Assembly (NCBI RefSeq): GCF_042676385.1
Contig: NZ_JBHTHA010000010.1
Location: forward strand, 1-64,000
Length of the DNA: 64,000 nucleotides
Direction of reading: 5' to 3'
Origin: Paenibacillus_E sp042676385
GTDB taxonomy: Bacteria; Bacillota; Bacilli; Paenibacillales; NBRC-103111
In this document: positions 15,957 through 24,614 of the stretch, piece after piece
Position numbering within the stretch: the stretch's first letter is position 1
Layout of the letters: the number at the start of each line of letters is the position of its first letter
Program-made: the position numbers and the translations under genes
The notes under the pieces: model-generated
What the model was told of the DNA's origin: nothing
The model's database searches: none
Seen by the model: the letters and a program-made list of their open reading frames with translations, nothing else

Positions 15957-18329
15957 TTGTTGCGGAATAGAATGATCTTCAATAGACAAAGCATTGTCTT
16001 AACGTGGCTGATCTCGTATATCGTCGTACTCCTGTTGCCGATCGTGATTGGCTTTTTACTTTATTTTGAGTCGAGCAAGACGTTAAAAGAAGAAATTCAT
16101 CAGGCAAACGATTCCTTACTCAAACAAATACGCGAGGTCATGGACAACCAGTTCAAAACGATGGAGCAATTGAATTTCGAAATGACTTGGGGCGTACGCA
16201 TGCAGGAGCTGCTATACTCCAATAAGTATGATACTTTTCCTAAGGATTACGCTTATGATATTTATCAGATTGCACAGGATCTTAAGCTGTACAAGACCTC
16301 CTATCCATTAATCGATTCCTTCTATGTTTATTTAAACGCCACGGATTCAGTTGTTCTTCCCGGCATTGTCAGAAATGGGGCATTTGCGTATGAAACTTTG
16401 CATCGCAGTGATGCATTCACCTATGCTTCCTGGTCTTCCATTGTCGGTAAAAGCAATTTCAAAGGCTTCATCCCCATGTACCGAATTAATGATGACAACA
16501 AACTGCAGAAAACCGTTGCTTATATTAGTACTTACCCGCTAGAGCGCGACAAGCCCGTTGCAACGAACGTACTGATGATCGATCAATCCCGTATTCTCGG
16601 AGCCATTCAAAATATGGAAATTTTCAACAAAGGGCATGTGCTTATTTTGAATGAAGATAATCAAATTCTCGTCTCAAGCTCCAACCTCACCCTGCCGAAC
16701 GATTTTCCATATGCGCAATTGCAAGATGCCGCGAACTTATTTTATTCCGATCCAAACGGGGAAAAATATGAAGTATCCTACATCCAATCCCCTCGCTCTA
16801 AACTTAAATATGTCTCGATGATTCCAAGCAGTCATTATTGGAAAAAAGCCGAACATGTGCGTAATTTAACGTACTTGTCGATGGCGGTAAGCCTGCTCGG
16901 CGGCTGTATGTTGACAACATTCTTCTTGCGTAAAAATTATCATCCCGTTCGCCGCCTTGTGGAGGCATTTTCAAATAAGGCGGCCTTGCCCGCCCGGAGA
17001 CGCTTTAATGAATTCCACTTCATTCAAGAAGCTGTGGACAGCACCTTAAGCGAAGTGGACAATATGAAGTTGAAAATGGAACAGCAGCGTCACATCATCC
17101 GTTCCAATTTCATCGTCAAACTGCTTCGCGGCAAGCTTGACAGCCAGGTGCCGATCGCCGAAGCTTTAACCACGTTTGATATGAAATTTGATACGAACGA
17201 TTTTGCCGTTTTGCTGTTTGTCGTCGAAGATAGCCGTGCCTTCATGGAACGTATATCCGATATGCAGGAAGGCGATAAGTGGAAGCTGCTGCATTTTATT
17301 ATCATGAATGTGGTGGAGGAATTAGTAGCTCGGAAATACCGCGGTTACGCGACCGAGATTGACGATTCGATTGCCTGCTTAGTTAATGTGATCCATGAAG
17401 CCGGCCATAGCGCAAAGAGCGAGCTGTTGCACATCGCGCAAGAAGCGCAAGCCTTTCTGGCGTCGACTTATGAGATCCGGATGACCATTTCCATTAGCCG
17501 TATTCATGAGCAGGTTACCCGTGTATCCACAGCTTTTATGGAAGCGTTGGATGCGATGGAATATAAGCTGGTGATGGGCCGCCACGAGATTGTTACTTTC
17601 GACGATTTGCAAACCGAGTTAGCCGGTGAAACAGACAATGGTTATTATTACCCTTTGCAGGCTGAGCAGCAGTTGATGAGTGCCATGAAGTTAGGGGAGC
17701 TCGAGAATGCCAAGGGGATTCTTGCTGACATCATGGAACGCAACTTGGAACGTCCCGGGGTTTCCGTTTCTTTAGCCAAATGTCTGATGCTGAATCTGGT
17801 TTCCACCATGATGAAGACGGTAAGCGAGACCGGTGACATGCAGGAGAGCTTCTTTATCCGGAATCCCAAACAACTGGACCGCCTTATCACCAGTAAGACC
17901 ATTCAAGAGATGCAGCAGCAGCTGATTGAAATTCTTCATCAAGTTTGCGATTATACCTCCGTCAGGCGTCAGCAGAACATGGCGCTATCGCGACAACGGT
18001 CATTGCAAAAGCTCGTAGACGAAGTCATTGCTTACATCGAAGAGCATTATAAGGATCCGAATCTGAATGTAACGATGATCGGTAACCATTTTGACCGCAA
18101 AGCCACCTATTTATCCAAGTTGTTCAAAGATTTCGTCGGCGTTGGCCTGCTGGATACGATCAACAAGGTGCGCATCGAGAAGTCCAAACAACTCATGATG
18201 CAGCGTGATCAGTCAGTCGGAGATGCCGCGGGCTGCGTAGGATTCAATGATATTAACGCATTCATTCGCGTGTTCAAAAAAATAGAAGGCATTACGCCGG
18301 GGAAGTATAAAGAATTGACCCAGAAATAA
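15957..18329 (+). CDS. YesS-like membrane-bound AraC-family regulator
   Basis: A 790-residue one-component sensor. TM1 lies near residues 12-32, an extracytoplasmic Cache-like sensor region spans about 33-300, TM2 is near 303-322, a linker and GGDEF-like or unknown middle region follow, and the last ~100 residues are the AraC DNA-binding domain (VTMIGNHFDRKATYLSKLFK, then VGDAAGCVGFNDINAFIRVFKK and ITPGKYKE). B. subtilis YesS has the same build and size. Start is TTG at 15957 (or the next TTG), after GAGGGGG. It probably senses an extracellular sugar or its binding protein and activates the ABC operon that follows. Confidence 0.87.
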   Translation: MLRNRMIFNRQSIVLTWLISYIVVLLLPIVIGFLLYFESSKTLKEEIHQANDSLLKQIREVMDNQFKTMEQLNFEMTWGVRMQELLYSNKYDTFPKDYAYDIYQIAQDLKLYKTSYPLIDSFYVYLNATDSVVLPGIVRNGAFAYETLHRSDAFTYASWSSIVGKSNFKGFIPMYRINDDNKLQKTVAYISTYPLERDKPVATNVLMIDQSRILGAIQNMEIFNKGHVLILNEDNQILVSSSNLTLPNDFPYAQLQDAANLFYSDPNGEKYEVSYIQSPRSKLKYVSMIPSSHYWKKAEHVRNLTYLSMAVSLLGGCMLTTFFLRKNYHPVRRLVEAFSNKAALPARRRFNEFHFIQEAVDSTLSEVDNMKLKMEQQRHIIRSNFIVKLLRGKLDSQVPIAEALTTFDMKFDTNDFAVLLFVVEDSRAFMERISDMQEGDKWKLLHFIIMNVVEELVARKYRGYATEIDDSIACLVNVIHEAGHSAKSELLHIAQEAQAFLASTYEIRMTISISRIHEQVTRVSTAFMEALDAMEYKLVMGRHEIVTFDDLQTELAGETDNGYYYPLQAEQQLMSAMKLGELENAKGILADIMERNLERPGVSVSLAKCLMLNLVSTMMKTVSETGDMQESFFIRNPKQLDRLITSKTIQEMQQQLIEILHQVCDYTSVRRQQNMALSRQRSLQKLVDEVIAYIEEHYKDPNLNVTMIGNHFDRKATYLSKLFKDFVGVGLLDTINKVRIEKSKQLMMQRDQSVGDAAGCVGFNDINAFIRVFKKIEGITPGKYKELTQK

Positions 18330-18352
18330 GCTGCGATACGCGGCTTTTTTTT
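18329..18352 (+). terminator. Terminator of the AraC regulator gene
   Basis: AGCTGCG / CGCGGCT stem with 3-base loop and eight T residues; it overlaps the stop codon. Confidence 0.85.
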
Positions 18353-18364
18353 GTAAATGGCGTT

Positions 18365-18437
18365 TTTCACGATACTATTGTATATTTTGCATAGTCTGCT
18401 GGCAGATTTCACGAAGTAATTGGATATTTTCGCGATA
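18365..18437. promoter_or_regulatory. Three phased TTTCRCGAWR repeats upstream of lplA-like gene
   Basis: TTTCACGATA at 18365, TTTCACGAAG at 18407 and TTTCGCGATA at 18428, spaced 42 and 21 bases apart, i.e. about four and two helical turns. The first and last are followed by TTGCATR. This is how direct-repeat sites for AraC regulators are often arranged, and the regulator gene lies just upstream. Binding is inferred. Confidence 0.5.
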
Positions 18438-18552
18438 GTTTGCATGTAAGCGTTGTCATATAGTAGAGACAAGGAACGACGGATCTCAAGCCTACGTTCC
18501 TTTAGCAATGGTCTGGCGATCAACCAATTGATAAACGGTCTGGAGGTCCACT

Positions 18553-20211
18553 ATGAAGAAGAACAGAAAAAAATTGTACATGATGCTGGTCGTAACGTCA
18601 TTGACGGCAAGCTTCACTGTAGCTTGCACATCCAATAGCACAAGCTCCAACCCGAGCAGTTCGAGTCCAACGGCAGCAGCAGGTGGCGCGGCAACCCCGG
18701 GCTCAAGTGCAACGACGACCTACCCGATGAAAACGGATAAAACACTTACTTATTGGGGCGAAATAAACGGCAATCTGACGGGTGTCAAATCCGCACACGC
18801 GGATGTCCCCTTCTTCCAGGATTGGCAGAAGAAAACCGGAGTGAATCTGAAATTCTCCGCTCCGCCAACGAACCAGGCCGAACAAGCATTGAATGTCATG
18901 CTCGCATCAGGCGAATTACCGGATATGATCGAATACGATTGGCTCACCAAGTTCCCCGGAGGGCCGGAAAAAGCGATCAAAGACGGCTACATCCTGAAAC
19001 TGAATGAGACCATTGATAAATACGCGCCGAACCTGAAAAAATATTTGAAAGAGCACCCCGCCGTCGACAAGCAGGTTAAAACTGACAACGGCAGCTACTT
19101 TACGTTCCCCTTCATTCGCGGCGACGATTATTTGCGTGTTTATCAAGGCCCCATCGTACGCAAAGATTGGCTGGATGAGCTTGGCCTGCCGGTTCCAACC
19201 ACGATTGATGAGTGGTATACCACACTCAAAGCTTTCAAAGAAAAGAAAGGCGCAACGGCTGCATTCGCTGTTGTCAGCGTTCCCCGGCCTTTCAATGAGC
19301 TTAGCAACGGCGCTTTCGCCAGCGCTTTCGGTGTGACACGCGACTTCTTTATCGATAACGGAAAGATAAAGTTCGGACCAGCGGAGAAAGGGTACAAAGA
19401 TTTTCTCGCAACATTTCACAAATGGTATGAAGAAGGTTTGATCGATAAGAACTTCGCTACCGCCGATACCAAATCGATGGATGCGAATATCGCTTCCGGT
19501 GCAACAGGCGCTACAGTCAACAATGCTGGGGGCGGTATTGGCAAATGGCAGCCGCTTATCGTGGCCAAGGACCCGAAAGCCGTGCTTATCGGAGCCCCTT
19601 ATCCCGTATTGAAGAAGGGTGATACCGCCATGTACGGCCAAAAGGACCCCGCCAACTCTCCAGGAGGCATGGTCGCTATCACAGCCAAATCCAAAAACGT
19701 CGAAATTGCCGCAAAGCTTCTCGACTATGGTTACTCGGATGAAGGGCATATGTTCTTCAATTTCGGCACCGAAGGCGTATCCTATAATAATGAAAACGGA
19801 TATCCGAAGTACACCGATCTGATCTTGAAAAATCCGGATAAGCTCGCTCCTGCGCAGGCTATGTCTATGTACATACGCGGTAACTACAACGGTCCTTTCG
19901 TGCAAGATAAGCGTTACATTGAACAATATTTAGCCCTGCAAACACAGCGCGACGCCGTCACTACCTGGCAAAAGACTGATGTTGATAAATACAAACTTCC
20001 ACCCATTACAGCTACACCGGAAGAAAGCACCGAGCTTGCCAAAATCATGACGGACCTGAACACCCTGGTCGATGAAATGACGCTCAAAATCATATTAGGC
20101 TCAGAGTCGGTCGACAGTTTTGACAAGTATGTGGAGAAGTTCAAGTCCGTTAAGCTCGATCGCGCGATCGAGATCAAGAAAGCTTCCCTGGATCGATATA
20201 ACAAACGGTAG
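18553..20211 (+). CDS. Sugar ABC transporter substrate-binding lipoprotein (LplA-like)
   Basis: A 552-residue lipoprotein: signal peptide with lipobox VAC (Cys25), a Ser/Thr/Ala/Gly-rich linker to about 55, then a large family 1 solute-binding fold (PFFQDWQKKTGVNLKF, VMLASGELPDMI, the hinge strand GPIVRKDWLDELGLPVPTT). LplA, YtcQ and relatives are of this size and serve uptake of oligosaccharides such as uronides. GGAGGT precedes the ATG. A hairpin separates it from the permease genes, which would raise its level above theirs. Exact sugar unknown. Confidence 0.88.
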   Translation: MKKNRKKLYMMLVVTSLTASFTVACTSNSTSSNPSSSSPTAAAGGAATPGSSATTTYPMKTDKTLTYWGEINGNLTGVKSAHADVPFFQDWQKKTGVNLKFSAPPTNQAEQALNVMLASGELPDMIEYDWLTKFPGGPEKAIKDGYILKLNETIDKYAPNLKKYLKEHPAVDKQVKTDNGSYFTFPFIRGDDYLRVYQGPIVRKDWLDELGLPVPTTIDEWYTTLKAFKEKKGATAAFAVVSVPRPFNELSNGAFASAFGVTRDFFIDNGKIKFGPAEKGYKDFLATFHKWYEEGLIDKNFATADTKSMDANIASGATGATVNNAGGGIGKWQPLIVAKDPKAVLIGAPYPVLKKGDTAMYGQKDPANSPGGMVAITAKSKNVEIAAKLLDYGYSDEGHMFFNFGTEGVSYNNENGYPKYTDLILKNPDKLAPAQAMSMYIRGNYNGPFVQDKRYIEQYLALQTQRDAVTTWQKTDVDKYKLPPITATPEESTELAKIMTDLNTLVDEMTLKIILGSESVDSFDKYVEKFKSVKLDRAIEIKKASLDRYNKR

Positions 20212-20220
20212 ATTAGCTTG

Positions 20221-20240
20221 AGGGAGAGGCTGCTCTCCCT
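20221..20240 (+). terminator. Intercistronic hairpin between binding protein and permease genes
   Basis: Perfect AGGGAGAG / CTCTCCCT stem with a GCTG loop, ten bases past the binding-protein stop. Such hairpins often give partial termination or protect the upstream mRNA. Confidence 0.7.
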
Positions 20241-20282
20241 TCTCATTCCGATCCGCACGTTTAATGAAAGGAGTCCACACCC

Positions 20283-21212
20283 ATGCGCAAAGGAACGGAT
20301 GCAACCTTTACTGTCCGCTTCAAGCGAGATTTTGTGTTGAACAAATATTTATACCTCATGATGGTTCCCGTTCTGGCTTATTACTTCACCTTTCATTATG
20401 CCCCGATGTACGGCGCTATCATTGCGTTCAAAGAATATACCCCGATGAAAGGAATCCTCGGCAGCGACTGGGTCGGACTGGATCAGTTCAAAGCGTTTTT
20501 CGGCAGCTATTACTTCTGGCGTATTTTGAAGAATACAGTGCTCATCTCTTTATATTCGTTATGTTTCGAATTTCCGGCCCCCATCCTGCTCGCGATACTG
20601 ATTAACGAACTAACGAATAAGCGATTTCAGCGCTTTGTCCAAACGATCACCTATATGCCTTATTTTATTTCCCTTATCGTCATTTGCGGGATGATTAAAG
20701 ATTTTACGAACAGCGGCGGCGTCATCAACAACCTGCTGACCTATTTCGGCGCTAATGATACGGCCATGCTCCAGAAGCCCGAGCTGTTCCGGACGATCTA
20801 TGTGCTCTCGGAAATTTGGCAAAAAATCGGCTGGGAATCGATCATTTATCTGGCGGCATTGATGAGTATTGATCAGGAGCAGTACGAAGCAGCCCGGATG
20901 GACGGCGCCAGTAGATGGAAGCAAATATGGAACATTACATTGCCGGGCATTCTACCGACGATCGCGATCATGTTTATTTTGCGCATGGGCAATTTATTGA
21001 ATGTCGGTTTTGAGAAAATCATCCTGCTCTATAATCCCAGCACCTATGATACTGCGGATGTCATCTCCTCCTTCGTATTCCGGAAAGGACTGCTCGAATT
21101 CGGGTGGAGCTACAGTTCGGCAGTCGGCTTATTCAATTCGGTGATTAACCTCTTGCTGCTCATCGCAGCGAATAAATTCAGCCGAAAAATAAGTGAAAAC
21201 AGTCTATGGTGA
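20283..21212 (+). CDS. Sugar ABC transporter permease (LplB/YteP-like)
   Basis: A 309-residue CUT1-type permease with about six helices. Seen: the N-terminal DFVLNKYLYLMMVPVLAYY helix, the periplasmic YAPMYGAIIAFKEYTP motif typical of LplB/YteP, and the EAA loop YEAARMDGASRWKQIWNITL. AAAGGAG precedes the ATG. The next permease begins soon after its stop. Confidence 0.9.
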   Translation: MRKGTDATFTVRFKRDFVLNKYLYLMMVPVLAYYFTFHYAPMYGAIIAFKEYTPMKGILGSDWVGLDQFKAFFGSYYFWRILKNTVLISLYSLCFEFPAPILLAILINELTNKRFQRFVQTITYMPYFISLIVICGMIKDFTNSGGVINNLLTYFGANDTAMLQKPELFRTIYVLSEIWQKIGWESIIYLAALMSIDQEQYEAARMDGASRWKQIWNITLPGILPTIAIMFILRMGNLLNVGFEKIILLYNPSTYDTADVISSFVFRKGLLEFGWSYSSAVGLFNSVINLLLLIAANKFSRKISENSLW

Positions 21213-21228
21213 GAAGGGGGAGCTTACT

Positions 21229-22104
21229 GTGAGGAACAGCTATTCCGACAGGGTATTTGTAGGGCTGATTCATGTGGCCTTAATGGCGCTTGTTATCGTA
21301 ACTCTCTACCCGCTTCTCTATGTAGCCTTTGCCTCCATCAGCGATGCGGGTCAATTGATTACACATAAAGGATTTTTGTATAAACCGCTTGGATTTAGTT
21401 TCGAAGCTTACAAAAGTGTCTTTCATAATCCGGCGATTCTCAAAGGGTACAAAAATACGCTGTTCATTCTTATTTTCGGCGTCTGTACGAACTTGATCGT
21501 AACCGCCTTAGGCGCTTATGTCCTTTCCCGTAAAAATGTGATGTGGAACCGGGTATTCATCTTCGTCATCGTGCTGACCATGTTCTTCAGCGGCGGATTA
21601 ATTCCGCTTTACCTCGTTGTCAAACAGGTCGGATTGATCGATTCACTCTGGGCGACGATCATCCCTTTCGCAGTCAACACCTTCAATCTCATCATCATGC
21701 GTACCGCTTTCATGGCCGTACCCGAGAGCTTGGAAGAATCGGCCAAAATGGACGGAGCGAATCATTTCGTCATCTTGTTCCGTATTATTATTCCACTCTC
21801 GATGCCCGTTATTGCCGTGATGATCCTCTACTATGCAGTGGAAAAATGGAACGGCTGGTTCTATGCTTCCATCTTCATTAAAGAACGCGAGCTTTACCCG
21901 CTGCAGTTGACTTTGCGGGAGATCCTGCTTGCGAACAATACGGATGCCATGTCCGCTGGCGCCAACGCCGCCGATCAATTCCAGCTCGGGGAGACAATCA
22001 AGTATGCGACGATTATGGTCGCTTCGGTACCCGTCTTGATCCTGTATCCTTTCGTGCAAAAGTACTTCGTCAAAGGCGTTATGATCGGCGCTGTCAAAGG
22101 GTGA
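21229..22104 (+). CDS. Sugar ABC transporter permease (LplC/YtcP-like)
   Basis: A 291-residue CUT1 permease, partner of the preceding gene. Six helices; the EAA loop is LEESAKMDGANHFVILFRIIIPLS. The GTG at 21229 is preferred because AAGGGGGAG lies 7 bases upstream; the open frame extends further but an earlier start would overlap the previous gene. No ATPase is encoded nearby; such importers often use a shared MsmX-type ATPase, which is known for the LplABC family. Confidence 0.88.
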   Translation: MRNSYSDRVFVGLIHVALMALVIVTLYPLLYVAFASISDAGQLITHKGFLYKPLGFSFEAYKSVFHNPAILKGYKNTLFILIFGVCTNLIVTALGAYVLSRKNVMWNRVFIFVIVLTMFFSGGLIPLYLVVKQVGLIDSLWATIIPFAVNTFNLIIMRTAFMAVPESLEESAKMDGANHFVILFRIIIPLSMPVIAVMILYYAVEKWNGWFYASIFIKERELYPLQLTLREILLANNTDAMSAGANAADQFQLGETIKYATIMVASVPVLILYPFVQKYFVKGVMIGAVKG

Positions 22105-22207
22105 AGGAGCCCACTAAGTGAAGTGGAACCTTCGAAAGCCCGAAATTCATCACCTCCAATTGAAAACAAACTGGGGTGTCTACAGTTTCCCCTTACCCGT
22201 CGTGAAA

Positions 22208-22405
22208 AGAACCAAGGTCTCTAATTAGAGAACATTTTGACGCATTTGGTGGGTAAATGACCACCAATCAGGCTTCGAACGAATAAAATTCCATAATTAG
22301 CGAAGATTGTTCGTTGATTATGGACTTTTGTTCTTTCGAGCCCCGAAATGGCTATTTCTCCGAAATTTAGCGTCAAACTTGTTCACTAATAAAGACCTTT
22401 GTTCT
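22208..22405. repeat. 198-bp imperfect palindrome (large hairpin or MITE-like)
   Basis: The sequence from 22208 pairs with its own complement to 22405. The centre is CCATAAT-A-CGAA / TTCG-T-ATTATGG (22291-22304 with 22310-22323, loop GATTG); the arm ends are AGAAC-AAGGTCT / AGACCTTTGTTCT; TTTGACGC / GCGTCAAA pair between. Mismatches are often G:T, so an RNA copy would fold better than the DNA. Each arm contains a small local hairpin (TTGGTGG / CCACCAA on the left, GAAAT / ATTTC on the right). No open frame fits. Confidence 0.65.
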
Positions 22406-22567
22406 CTGTCAATCTGGTGACCCGAAGGGTTACCCCCTCAGAACTGAAGCTGCCCCTAAGTAGAATGATCTACTTAGGGNAGACCTTTGTTCTCTGTCAA
22501 TCTGGTGACCCGAAGGGTTACCCCCTCAGAACTGAAGCTGCCCCTAAGTAGAATGATCTACTTAGGG
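22393..22567. repeat. Exact 87-bp direct duplication flanking a single N (assembly join)
   Basis: Bases 22393-22479 and 22481-22567 are identical, with one N at 22480 between them. The first copy breaks off inside the 3' arm of the long terminator stem. This is what results when two contigs ending in the same sequence are joined without merging the overlap, so probably only one copy exists in the genome. Confidence 0.85.
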
Positions 22568-22583
22568 GCAGCTTCTTTCTTTT
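22535..22583 (+). terminator. Very strong terminator
   Basis: A perfect 19-bp stem from GAAGCTGCCCCTAAGTAGA and its complement around an ATGA loop, followed by TTTCTTTTC on the plus strand. It could end the lplABC-like transcript far downstream, or serve the convergent SgrR gene. A second, interrupted copy lies just left of the N. Confidence 0.85.
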
Positions 22584-22587
22584 CTAG

Positions 22588-24429
22588 TTAGGCTTGCTGG
22601 GAAAAGGGATTCGTTTCTTTGATTTCGGGGCGAAACCAAATATTTTTAAAATCAAACCAACCGAGCGTATTGACGGCAATCCCCTTCAAATGCGGGCTGA
22701 ATACGGTCTGCTGTTTCGTATGTACCAGAAACAGCACGCGGTGCTCCTCCGTCAGCAGCCGTTCCATCTCGCGAATTTGCGCCATGCGCACATTCGCGTC
22801 AGGCTCTGCAACGATACGCGCGATCGTATCGTTAAAGGTTTGCCGCTGCTCATCCGATGCACAGACACGGGTCAGCATGTTGCCGATCTTATACATCTCA
22901 ATGAGACAGCGCGCCTCATCGTCATCAGCCACGACGCCGCCCAGCAGCACGTCGCCTTCCAGAAGCAGATCGATGCTGGACATTTCCTTGTACGTATACT
23001 CGGTCAGATGCATCGTGATCCCCACGGCAGCGCAGCGATCCCGAATCCACTCCGCTTCACGATGGTGAGAGTGCGTAAAGATCAGCTTCAGCGGCTGCCC
23101 GCCGTAACCGCTTGCCGCCAGCAGTCCACGCGCTAACTCCGGCTGATTATCTTTTAAAGACACGCGTGGCCTATCCGGAGGAAGAAAGCCCTCAGCCGGG
23201 ATCGCGCCATTCAAGCCGAGTTCAGCAATCATCCCGAGCCGATCAAGCACAAGATGAATCGCCCGGCGGACCTCGCGATCCTGCTGCGGTCCTTGCTTTC
23301 GCAAGTTAAAGGAAAGCAGGTTCGATCCGAGCGTCATGACTTCTTTTTTTCGCCAGTGTGCTGGTGCCTGCTGCGTGTCATGATTCAATTTACCCATGTG
23401 AAAATTCCACTGCTGCCAATTCCGCTTACTGACAAGCTCGGGTACATAAAGCAGCTCAATTCGATCCAAATGCGCGCCCTCGCGAAAATAATCTTCAAAC
23501 GCTTCCAGCGTAATGCCGCCATCATCATGCCTGGTTATGCGAAACGGGCCTGTGCCTACCGGCAGCTTACTGATTTCATCGTTGCTCCTGGACTTGTATA
23601 TATCCTCTGGCAAGATAGCTGTTGGATACGAACTGACATAGTGAGCAAACATATAATTCGGAGCTTCCAATATCACCTGAACGGTTAGGCGATCCAGGGC
23701 ATGGATACCGCTGATTTTTTCACCAAGCCAACGGTTGGGTGAATCCTCATTGCCTGTTGACCGAAGCCTGTTCAACGAATAGACGACATCAGCTGCTGTA
23801 AGTTCCCGTCCATGATGAAATTTAACGCGTTTTCGTAAATAGAACGTCCATACGCTCCCATTTTCGCTGCATGACCAGTTATGAGCAAGGCTTGGTTCAA
23901 GGCTGCCGCGAGCAGGATCATACCGAAGCAGCGTATCAAATGTCTGCTTGACGAAATGCAAATCGCGCGAGAACAAGATCTCGGCGGGATCCAGGGTCTC
24001 GATCCGATTGTGCATCGGCAGACGGAGCGTCTCTATGGCTCCTGCCTCCTGCGTTCCCCGGTAGCCGAAATAGTCTCCGAGCCATGCCAGAAACCGGTCG
24101 GTCAACCCGATATCCAATCCTTCCATTTGAAACAAGCTCATGGCACTGTTCAAATTGCCCTGCTCCACATACAACTTGGCCTCGGCCATCAGCAGTTCTT
24201 CTGCCGATGCGAGAAATCGGATCGCCGAACGGTGACCTCTTCCGCGGCCGGGTGTCCACACGATCCAGCCAAGGTCGCTCATTTTACGGATCAAAATCTT
24301 CACGTTGCGTTCCGTACAGTACAAGTAACCCGATATTTCTTCAACCGTGACAGGTACATCTTCATTTGCGCGATGCCCGAGTCGTATCAAAGATGCTTTC
24401 AACTGTACGTATTGCAAGGCAAGCTGCAT
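22588..24429 (-). CDS. SgrR-like transcriptional regulator with solute-binding domain
   Basis: A 613-residue fusion of an N-terminal winged helix (VTVEEISGYLYCTERNVKILIRK near 26-48, then the basic TPGRGRGHRSAI wing) and a family 5 solute-binding domain (about 130-560; PAEILFSRDLHFVKQTFDTLLRYD, then WTFYLRKRVKFHHGRELTAADVVYS). In E. coli SgrR, this layout senses a small molecule and controls a divergent efflux gene. Here the gene is divergent from an MFS transporter at 24615, a common SgrR arrangement. Ligand unknown. Confidence 0.88.
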   Translation of the reverse strand: MQLALQYVQLKASLIRLGHRANEDVPVTVEEISGYLYCTERNVKILIRKMSDLGWIVWTPGRGRGHRSAIRFLASAEELLMAEAKLYVEQGNLNSAMSLFQMEGLDIGLTDRFLAWLGDYFGYRGTQEAGAIETLRLPMHNRIETLDPAEILFSRDLHFVKQTFDTLLRYDPARGSLEPSLAHNWSCSENGSVWTFYLRKRVKFHHGRELTAADVVYSLNRLRSTGNEDSPNRWLGEKISGIHALDRLTVQVILEAPNYMFAHYVSSYPTAILPEDIYKSRSNDEISKLPVGTGPFRITRHDDGGITLEAFEDYFREGAHLDRIELLYVPELVSKRNWQQWNFHMGKLNHDTQQAPAHWRKKEVMTLGSNLLSFNLRKQGPQQDREVRRAIHLVLDRLGMIAELGLNGAIPAEGFLPPDRPRVSLKDNQPELARGLLAASGYGGQPLKLIFTHSHHREAEWIRDRCAAVGITMHLTEYTYKEMSSIDLLLEGDVLLGGVVADDDEARCLIEMYKIGNMLTRVCASDEQRQTFNDTIARIVAEPDANVRMAQIREMERLLTEEHRVLFLVHTKQQTVFSPHLKGIAVNTLGWFDFKNIWFRPEIKETNPFSQQA

Positions 24430-24614
24430 GCAGGTGTCCTCCCCTATTTATCCAATAATGAAAAAGTATAGGGGTCCGGTTTCATTTCGTCAACGATCTT
24501 ATGAAGTTTTGAAAAAGGGGAAAGCTTCTTTCATCCTTGTACACTTTTTAAGCGGCTACCATCTGCTATAGTAGGTCTACCAACTATTTCGATCAAACTA
24601 AGCAGGTGAATCTC

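Noticed and set aside
18916..19926. 336-codon open frame on the minus strand
   Set aside because: Antisense to the LplA-like gene; no ribosome site or recognisable domain.
22393..22567. 87-bp tandem duplication as a genuine repeat
   Set aside because: The lone N between identical copies and the break inside a hairpin arm fit an assembly join.
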